A DNA stretch of 64,000 nucleotides from an uncultured Mucilaginibacter sp. (GTDB taxonomy: Bacteria > Bacteroidota > Bacteroidia > Sphingobacteriales > Sphingobacteriaceae). Shown in pieces: positions 58,480-64,000 of the stretch; position 1 is the first letter of the stretch, and every line of letters begins with the position of its first letter. Below the pieces are notes generated by a model. The model was given only the letters and a program-made list of their open reading frames with translations. It searched no databases and was not told the DNA's origin. The stretch is from NCBI RefSeq assembly GCF_946481715.1, contig NZ_CAMLOV010000001.1, positions 1 through 64,000 of the forward strand. Reading direction: 5' to 3'. A program made the position numbers and the translations under genes.

Positions 58480-59922
58480 ATGAATTATTCTACATTAAAG
58501 AAAACAGCTGCCTTGTCGTTCGCTGCTTTGTTGACTGCTGGAATGGTAAGTGCGCAAGACACCACTAAAACCGTTACCACTACAACAACAGTTGCAGACA
58601 CTACAATGTCGTCTGGCACATCCACTGCCAAGGTATTTGGCGGTAGGGGACAGTACAAAACCTTCAGTATCGGCATCAACGCTGGCGTAACTTCGCCATT
58701 TTTAGCCATTGGCGGCACCAACGAGTGGACCAGTGCTGACGTTTCATTAGGCTACGGCTTATCGCTTAGGTCTCAATTGGCTCATTCATTTGGCCTGCAG
58801 TTAGACTTGCATGGTGGTAAAGTACGGGCTCACAACGAAGATGCAGCGGGAAACCCAACTGCGTTTGGAACCAGAGCTGCTTTTTCTACAAACTTTTACT
58901 CTGCTACTTTAAGCGGTGTTGTTAACGTTGCTACTATCGACTACATCCGTCGTAAGAATGCAATTAACTTCTTCATCACCGGTGGTGCTGGTTTAATTTT
59001 CTACAAACCAAGCGTTGCTACATCACTTGCTGATTATAACGCAGGTGTTTATCAGTTCTTTACTAAAACTGATAACGGCGACAATGGCCCAATTACTACC
59101 TTGCCAGCAGCTGGTTTATCTAAAAAAACAGTTAAAGAATTGGTTATACCAATTGGTGTAGGCGTTAAATTCAGATTATCTGATGCTGTTGCCCTTAACT
59201 TAGGTTATACCATGAACTTCATCGATGGCAACAACTTTGATGCTTCTTACTCTGCTGCTAAACCACAAGCCCGCGATAAATACTCTTACGGTTACGGTGG
59301 TTTAGAATTCACCTTAGGCGGTAAAGGCAAACCAAACTTAGACTGGGTTAACCCTGTAGCTATGATGTACGACGAATTGTACGACGAGCAATTACGCAGA
59401 GAAGTTGAAGCTCTTAAAACTCGTGTAACTAACGTTGAAAACGCAGTTACCGATCTTAAGAAAGATTCTGACGGTGACGGTGTGTCTGACCAATTCGACA
59501 AATGCCCTAACACTCCTGCTGGTAGCGTAGTTGATGGTTCTGGTTGCGTTATCGTATTCCCAGCAGCTACTGCTCCTAAAGATTCAGCTGTTGCCGCTGC
59601 TTACAGCAACATCCAGTTTGAATTTGACAGCTCAGTATTACGTACATCATCTTACCCAACATTAGATGCAACTTCTGCTGACTTACGTTCAACAGGTTCT
59701 ACTGTACAGGTAAACGGTTACGCTTCATCTGAAGGTACTGCTGCACACAACATGTCGTTATCACGTGACCGTGCTAACTCTGTAAAAACTTACTTAGTTA
59801 ACTCTGGTGTTACTGCATCTAAAGTAAAAGTTAAAGCTTTTGGCGAAACAAACCCAATTGCTGATAACTCTACCGAAGAAGGCCGCGTACTTAACCGTCG
59901 TGTGTCATTCACCAAAAAATAA
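58480..59922 (+). CDS. OmpA-family outer-membrane porin with TSP3 repeat
   Basis: 480 residues from the ATG at 58480, which gives a good signal peptide ending at GMVSAQ (about residue 26). A Thr-rich linker (TTKTVTTTTTVADTT) and an N-terminal beta-barrel (about 60-290) follow. A short coiled stretch (REVEALKTRVTNVENAVTDL) is followed by a calcium-type thrombospondin-3 motif DSDGDGVSDQFDKCPNTPAG. The C-terminal OmpA/peptidoglycan-binding domain (about 370-480) has FEFDSSVL, GYASSEGTAAHNMSLSRDRA and NRRVSF. Codon use leans towards GCT, TCT, GTT, TTA and ACT, unlike its GC-richer neighbours, which suggests very high expression. It links the outer membrane to the cell wall. An excellent terminator follows. 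Confidence 0.93.
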   Translation: MNYSTLKKTAALSFAALLTAGMVSAQDTTKTVTTTTTVADTTMSSGTSTAKVFGGRGQYKTFSIGINAGVTSPFLAIGGTNEWTSADVSLGYGLSLRSQLAHSFGLQLDLHGGKVRAHNEDAAGNPTAFGTRAAFSTNFYSATLSGVVNVATIDYIRRKNAINFFITGGAGLIFYKPSVATSLADYNAGVYQFFTKTDNGDNGPITTLPAAGLSKKTVKELVIPIGVGVKFRLSDAVALNLGYTMNFIDGNNFDASYSAAKPQARDKYSYGYGGLEFTLGGKGKPNLDWVNPVAMMYDELYDEQLRREVEALKTRVTNVENAVTDLKKDSDGDGVSDQFDKCPNTPAGSVVDGSGCVIVFPAATAPKDSAVAAAYSNIQFEFDSSVLRTSSYPTLDATSADLRSTGSTVQVNGYASSEGTAAHNMSLSRDRANSVKTYLVNSGVTASKVKVKAFGETNPIADNSTEEGRVLNRRVSFTKK

Positions 59923-59950
59923 TATTCCTTTAGAATAATATTATTAAGCG

Positions 59951-59984
59951 AAAGCTCCGGATAACCCGGAGCTTTCTTTTTTTT
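59951..59984 (+). terminator. Intrinsic terminator of the OmpA gene
   Basis: A 10-bp perfect stem (AAAGCTCCGG / CCGGAGCTTT) with a 5-base loop, then C and a run of eight T, starting 28 bp past the stop. Confidence 0.93.
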
Positions 59985-59986
59985 GT

Positions 59987-59994
59987 TAATTTTG
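59987..59994 (+). promoter_or_regulatory. -7 promoter box TAATTTTG of the small membrane protein
   Basis: An exact TAnnTTTG match, directly after the OmpA terminator. The start codon begins five bases downstream (59999), so the transcript would be leaderless or nearly so. No -33 TTTG at 19-21 bases. Confidence 0.5.
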
Positions 59995-59998
59995 CAAT

Positions 59999-60142
59999 AT
60001 GTATTTCTTCAGAAAAAAAGACCCTAACCGGCCTACCAGTTTCAACCTTAAGGTAATGCATATCATCAATGCCATTGCCATCAGCATGTTTTTGCTGGGC
60101 ATCATCTATAAATTGATCCAATGGTTCATCCTGAAGAAATAA
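59999..60142 (+). CDS. Small single-pass membrane protein, 47 residues
   Basis: The frame from ATG 59999 to TAA 60140-60142 encodes 47 residues beginning MYFFRKKDPNRPTSFNLKVM. A basic, Pro-containing N-terminus is followed by a hydrophobic segment (about 20-43; IINAIAISMFLLGIIYKLI) and a short basic tail FILKK. Composition and layout are those of a genuine small inner-membrane protein. Similar RKKDPxRPTSFNLKxMH starts occur in short Bacteroidota proteins that I recall only dimly, so family naming is withheld. It has its own -7 box after the OmpA terminator and lies 30 bp before ridA, so the two may share a transcript. Function unknown. Confidence 0.72.
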   Translation: MYFFRKKDPNRPTSFNLKVMHIINAIAISMFLLGIIYKLIQWFILKK

Positions 60143-60172
60143 ACATTATATCCTGCTAATACATTACCCCAA

Positions 60173-60553
60173 ATGAAAACCATCATCAATACCGATAACG
60201 CCCCTGCACCCATAGGCCCATACAGCCAGGCAGTTGCTACAGCCGGCCTGCTTTTTGTATCGGGCCAAATACCCATGAACCGTGCAACCGGCGAAATTAT
60301 TGCCACCGGCATTACCGACGAGGCAAAACAGGTGATGGAAAATTTAAAAGCGATACTGAACGAGGCTGGTGTTGGTTTCGATAGCATTATTAAAACAACC
60401 ATCTTTTTAACCGATATGCAATCCTTTGCGCAAGTAAACGAAGTATATGGCTCGTACTTTACAGCCAGCTTCCCGGCGCGCGAAACCGTGCAGGTATCGG
60501 GCTTGCCAAAAGGCGTTAATGTAGAAATATCTGTAATTGCCTCAAAAGCCTGA
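60173..60553 (+). CDS. ridA: RidA family reactive-intermediate deaminase
   Basis: 126 residues, the standard size. RidA hydrolyses 2-aminoacrylate and other enamine/imine by-products of PLP enzymes to keto acids plus ammonia, protecting cells from damage. Signature pieces are NAPAPIGPYSQAV at the N-terminus, LFVSGQIPMNRATGEI, TDEAKQVMENLKAIL, KTTIFLTDMQSFAQVNEVYG and the active-site arginine in FPARETVQVSGLPKGVNVEI. It forms a homotrimer in the cytosol. It lies between the small membrane protein and recG (12-bp gap), so it is probably co-transcribed with recG, with no direct functional link. Confidence 0.95.
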   Translation: MKTIINTDNAPAPIGPYSQAVATAGLLFVSGQIPMNRATGEIIATGITDEAKQVMENLKAILNEAGVGFDSIIKTTIFLTDMQSFAQVNEVYGSYFTASFPARETVQVSGLPKGVNVEISVIASKA

Positions 60554-60565
60554 CCGCTATAAAAA

Positions 60566-62674
60566 TTGAACAGCCAGCATTTTCAAACACCTGTTGAGTA
60601 TTTAAAAGGCGTGGGGCTTACCCGTGCCGAGGTGCTGAAAAAAGAGCTGCAAATTTTTACGTTTGAGGATCTGCTTAAGCACTTCCCTTATAAGTATATA
60701 GACCGTACGCGGTTTTATAAAATAAAAGATATACAGCCCGATTTGCCCTATGTGCAGGTGCTTGCGCGCTTAGTATCAAAAGAAATTATTGGCGAAAAGC
60801 ATACCAAACGATTAGTTGCCCAGGCTAAGGACGATACCGGCATGATAGAGCTCGTTTGGTTTCAGAGCATAAAATGGGTGGAGAAAACTCTTATACCCGG
60901 CAAGGCTTATGTGCTGTTTGGCAAGCCTGGTTTTTTTAACGGCAAGGCACAAATGGCCCACCCGGAAATGGAATTGTACAATACTGCTGCCGCACAGCAA
61001 AAGGGTACGCTTACCCTTCAACCTGCTTACAACTCTACCGAAAAATTAAAACAATTTAGCTTAGATAGCAAAGGGTTGCAAAAACTCATAGCAGGCTTGC
61101 TGGATCAGCATGCTAAGGACATCCACGAAAACCTGCCCGCTTACCTTCTTAACCGTTTTAAATTGGCAGGCCGTGCCGACAGTTACCGCAATATCCACTT
61201 CCCGGACAATGCCGCTCAGCTAAACGAAGCTATTAACCGGTTGAAGTTTGAAGAACTGTTCTTCCTGCAACTTAAGCTCCTTAAAAACAAGCTCACCCGC
61301 GCATCCAAATTTAAGGGCAACGTATTCGGTACGGTAGGTAATTACTTTAACGAATTTTACCACCATAAACTCCCTTTCGAGCTTACCAATCCGCAAAAGC
61401 GGGTGTTGAAAGAAATAAGGGTTGATACCCAGCGCGGCGTGCAAATGAACCGCTTGCTGCAGGGCGATGTAGGCAGCGGCAAAACTGTAGTTGCACTAAT
61501 GAGTATGCTAATCGCCATCGATAACGGTTTTCAAACCTGTATAATGGCACCGACCGAAATTTTGGCCAATCAGCATTTTCAAACCATAAAAAGCCTGGTA
61601 GGCGATGATTTTGTAGAAGTGGCGCTCCTCACAGGCTCGGTACCGCAAAAAAAGCGCAGGGTTATTCACGAAAAACTGGAAGACGGCAGCCTGAAAATAT
61701 TGATAGGTACCCATGCGCTGATAGAAGATAAAGTGCAATACAAAAACCTGGGGCTGGTGGTGATTGACGAACAGCACCGTTTCGGAGTGGAGCAACGCTC
61801 AAAACTTTGGCGTAAAAATGTAATTCCGCCGCACGTGCTGGTGATGACGGCCACCCCGATCCCCCGCACGCTGGCCATGACCTTGTACGGCGACCTGGAT
61901 GTATCCGTAATTGACGAACTACCTGCAGGGCGCAAACCGATAGAGACCAAACACTTTTACGACGCGCAGCGCCTGCGCATGTTTGGCTTTATGAAACAGG
62001 AGATAGCCAAAGGCAGGCAGGTATACGTAGTTTACCCGCTGATACATGAGAGCGAGAAACTCGACCTGAAAAACCTGATGGACGGTACAGAGGTAATGAG
62101 CCGGGAGTTCCCCCTTCCGCAGTTTCGCATTAGCGTAGTGCATGGTAAAATGGCGGCGGCCGATAAGGATTTTGAGATGCAGCGCTTCATCAAAGGCGAA
62201 ACACAGATAATGGTGGCCACTACCGTGATAGAGGTTGGCGTAAATGTGCCCAATGCCTCGGTGATGATCATTGAAAACGCCGAGCGTTTCGGGCTATCGC
62301 AACTGCATCAATTGCGCGGGCGCGTTGGCCGTGGTGCCGAGCAATCGTACTGCATATTGATGACCGGCCCAAAACTAAGTAACGACGGCCGGGTGCGCAT
62401 CAACACCATGGTGAAAACCAATAATGGGTTCGAGATAGCGGAGATAGACATGCAGTTGCGTGGCCCCGGCAATATAGAAGGAACACAACAAAGCGGTGTA
62501 TTAGACCTTAAAATTGCCAACCTGGCCACCGACCAGGAACTATTGATACAGGCCCGCAAATGCGTTGAAGGCATATTGGAAAAAGACCCCCAGCTTGCCC
62601 TCCCCGAAAACCTTTTGCTAAACCAGCCCTTCCAGGCAAAAAATGCAGGTTTAAGCTGGGATAAGATATCGTAA
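60566..62674 (+). CDS. recG: ATP-dependent DNA helicase RecG
   Basis: 702 residues, starting at a TTG (60566). An in-frame stop lies two codons upstream and no ATG occurs before the wedge domain, so the TTG start is required. The N-terminal part (YLKGVGLTRAEVLKKELQIF) and OB-fold wedge domain (about 60-160) precede two helicase lobes: Q/Walker A LQGDVGSGKTVVALMSM, MAPTEILANQHF, TGSVPQKKRR, DEAH-like box VIDEQHRFGVEQR, MTATPIPRTLAMTLYGDLD, and the motif VI region QLHQLRGRVGRGAEQSYC. The family TRG-like end RGPGNIEGTQQSG is present. RecG rewinds stalled forks and branch-migrates junctions. The length is at the expected ~690-700. Confidence 0.96.
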   Translation: MNSQHFQTPVEYLKGVGLTRAEVLKKELQIFTFEDLLKHFPYKYIDRTRFYKIKDIQPDLPYVQVLARLVSKEIIGEKHTKRLVAQAKDDTGMIELVWFQSIKWVEKTLIPGKAYVLFGKPGFFNGKAQMAHPEMELYNTAAAQQKGTLTLQPAYNSTEKLKQFSLDSKGLQKLIAGLLDQHAKDIHENLPAYLLNRFKLAGRADSYRNIHFPDNAAQLNEAINRLKFEELFFLQLKLLKNKLTRASKFKGNVFGTVGNYFNEFYHHKLPFELTNPQKRVLKEIRVDTQRGVQMNRLLQGDVGSGKTVVALMSMLIAIDNGFQTCIMAPTEILANQHFQTIKSLVGDDFVEVALLTGSVPQKKRRVIHEKLEDGSLKILIGTHALIEDKVQYKNLGLVVIDEQHRFGVEQRSKLWRKNVIPPHVLVMTATPIPRTLAMTLYGDLDVSVIDELPAGRKPIETKHFYDAQRLRMFGFMKQEIAKGRQVYVVYPLIHESEKLDLKNLMDGTEVMSREFPLPQFRISVVHGKMAAADKDFEMQRFIKGETQIMVATTVIEVGVNVPNASVMIIENAERFGLSQLHQLRGRVGRGAEQSYCILMTGPKLSNDGRVRINTMVKTNNGFEIAEIDMQLRGPGNIEGTQQSGVLDLKIANLATDQELLIQARKCVEGILEKDPQLALPENLLLNQPFQAKNAGLSWDKIS

Positions 62675-62724
62675 CCTGAGGTTTTTCGGGTACAAATACT
62701 ATTTTTGCTTAAACACCCATCCAC

Positions 62725-64000
62725 ATGAAAAAATCCTTATTGCTCTTTACTTTGTTATTTTCCGCTGCTGCGTCGCAAGCGCAAGATTCGCTGATGCTGC
62801 GCAAGCTTTACGATGAGGCCCTGGTAAACGGCCAATGCTACCAAAACCTGCGTTACCTGTGCAAAAACATTGGGCAACGGCTAAGTGGTTCTGCCGGTGC
62901 AGAAAAATCTGTAACGTGGAGCAAAAAACTAATGGATAGCTATGGCTTTGATAAAGTTTACCTGCAGGAATGCATGGTACCGCATTGGGTACGCGGCGCA
63001 AAGGAGCAAGCTTTTATTATTGATGGCAAAACCCGCATACCGGTACCTATTGCGGCTTTGGGCATGTCGGTTGGCACACCTGCGGCAGGCATCACCGCTA
63101 ATATTGTTGAGGTAAAAAGCCTTAAAGAACTGGATGCCCTTGGCGAAAGCGTTATAAAGGGCAAAATTGTGTTCTTTAACGGCCCGTTCGATCCGCGTTT
63201 TATCGAAACCGGCGCAGGCTACGGCGCAGCGGGCGTTCAACGTTTTGCAGGCCCGTCGGCAGCCGCAAAATACGGCGCAGTAGGGGCAATTGTACGCTCC
63301 ATTACCCCCGCGCTTGACGATTACCCGCATACCGGCACTACTGTTTATGCCGAGGGTGGCGCAAAGATCCCGGCTGCGGCAATTTCTACTTTAGCAGCCA
63401 ATAAGCTCAGCAACATGCTTAAGCTTCGCAAATTGCCGCTGATAAAATTCTACTTTAAACAAAGCTGCCAAACCCTGCCCGATGTAAAATCGTACAACGT
63501 GATCGGCGAAATAACGGGCAGCGAAAACCCTAATAAATTCATCACGGTTGGCGGGCACCTCGATTCGTGGGACCTGGCCGAAGGCGCACATGACGATGGC
63601 ACGGGTGTAATGCAGTCGGTAGAAGTATTGCGCATATTTAAGGCTGTTGGCTACAAACCAAAAAACTCGGTACGTGCGGTGTTTTTTATGAATGAGGAGA
63701 ACGGGCACAAAGGCGGATTAAAATATGCCGAAGTTGCTGCCCAAAACAACGAGGAGCACATTGCGGCCATAGAAACAGACGAGGGTGGTTTTACGCCTCG
63801 GGGCTTTAGTTTCCAGGGCATACCGGCAGCACAATTAAAAGCTATTAATGATAAATACGCCAAACTGTTTGAACCTTACGAGGCCGACCGGCTTGTAGCC
63901 GGTGGTGGCGGTACCGATATTGGCCCGTTAAAAGAAACTCGTCCGTCGATTGTATTGATAGGTTTCCGCCCCGATTCGCAGCGGTACTTTGATATCCACC
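62725..64000 (+). CDS. Secreted M28 family metallopeptidase with PA domain, cut at right edge
   Basis: 425 codons are visible from the ATG at 62725, without a stop. Signal peptide MKKSLLLFTLLFSAAASQAQ. A segment at about 120-240 corresponds to a protease-associated (PA) insert (IKGKIVFFNGPFDPR, GAVGAIVRS). The M28 zinc ligands are in place: His278 in TVGGHLDSWD, Asp290 in GAHDDGTG, Glu324/325 in MNEENGHKG and Asp352 in ETDEGGF. The last His ligand is expected beyond the edge, soon after FDIH. It resembles the carboxypeptidase Q/aminopeptidase group that trims peptides in the periplasm. It starts 50 bp after recG and could share its transcript; no terminator was seen between them. Confidence 0.93.
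   Translation, partial: MKKSLLLFTLLFSAAASQAQDSLMLRKLYDEALVNGQCYQNLRYLCKNIGQRLSGSAGAEKSVTWSKKLMDSYGFDKVYLQECMVPHWVRGAKEQAFIIDGKTRIPVPIAALGMSVGTPAAGITANIVEVKSLKELDALGESVIKGKIVFFNGPFDPRFIETGAGYGAAGVQRFAGPSAAAKYGAVGAIVRSITPALDDYPHTGTTVYAEGGAKIPAAAISTLAANKLSNMLKLRKLPLIKFYFKQSCQTLPDVKSYNVIGEITGSENPNKFITVGGHLDSWDLAEGAHDDGTGVMQSVEVLRIFKAVGYKPKNSVRAVFFMNEENGHKGGLKYAEVAAQNNEEHIAAIETDEGGFTPRGFSFQGIPAAQLKAINDKYAKLFEPYEADRLVAGGGGTDIGPLKETRPSIVLIGFRPDSQRYFDIH

Overview
The window looks like a chromosomal segment of a soil- or plant-associated member of Bacteroidota, most likely family Sphingobacteriaceae (a Mucilaginibacter- or Pedobacter-like genome). This rests on a SusC/SusD locus, two proteins with the CHU_C-type gliding/T9SS C-terminal domain, DUF5686 and DUF5672 proteins, an Ala/Gly-rich OmpA porin with TSP3 repeats, and TAnnTTTG promoter boxes upstream of several genes. 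No tRNA, rRNA, CRISPR array or intact transposase was seen. I ran no database search; family names come from recognised motifs.

Layout. 1-8340: kbl (cut at the left edge), a DUF5686 outer-membrane protein, a 1097-residue repeat-rich T9SS surface protein and trhO. 8448-21063: a polysaccharide utilisation locus with a membrane-spanning Reg_prop/Y_Y_Y/HTH regulator, SusC, SusD, a LamG lipoprotein, two tandem PF10091 (GH144-type) glucanases and a serine esterase. The glucanase family suggests beta-1,2-glucan as substrate. 21123-27130: a lipoprotein, a small acidic protein and a 1416-residue Ig-repeat adhesin, flanked by ~300-bp direct repeats. The right-hand repeat carries a decayed copy of the small gene and a dead fragment of the esterase 3' end. 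27417-33205: phosphosulfolactate synthase, a TPR protein, an aldehyde dehydrogenase and a subtilase. 33270-38366: metF and metH behind a SAM-I (S-box) riboswitch. 38851-47122: BI-1 family membrane protein, a hydrolase, small unknowns, murQ, an S41 protease, a lipoprotein and a NagZ-like GH3. 47497-55996: a beta-barrel protein, then an envelope-glycan cluster (DUF5672, MsbA-like ABC exporter, two GT9, GT2, GT4, GT90). 56099-64000: meaB, aminopeptidase P, an OmpA porin, a 47-residue membrane protein missed by length cut-offs, ridA, recG and a truncated M28 peptidase.

How the genes work together. The PUL reads as one degradative unit: sensing and transcription control, outer-membrane import, surface capture, chain cleavage and possible removal of ester decorations. 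metH and metF serve one pathway (methyl transfer to homocysteine), and the riboswitch should tie them to the SAM level. murQ and the GH3 enzyme fit peptidoglycan recycling. The GT/ABC cluster probably builds and exports a lipid-linked glycan such as LPS core.

The most unusual non-coding structure is a ~184-bp element built on a 10-bp tandem repeat, ending in a fixed hairpin. It occurs twice in opposite orientation (27203-27386 and 38497-38679). Several other palindromic, REP-like intergenic elements are present (28294, 34250, 42870, 47216).
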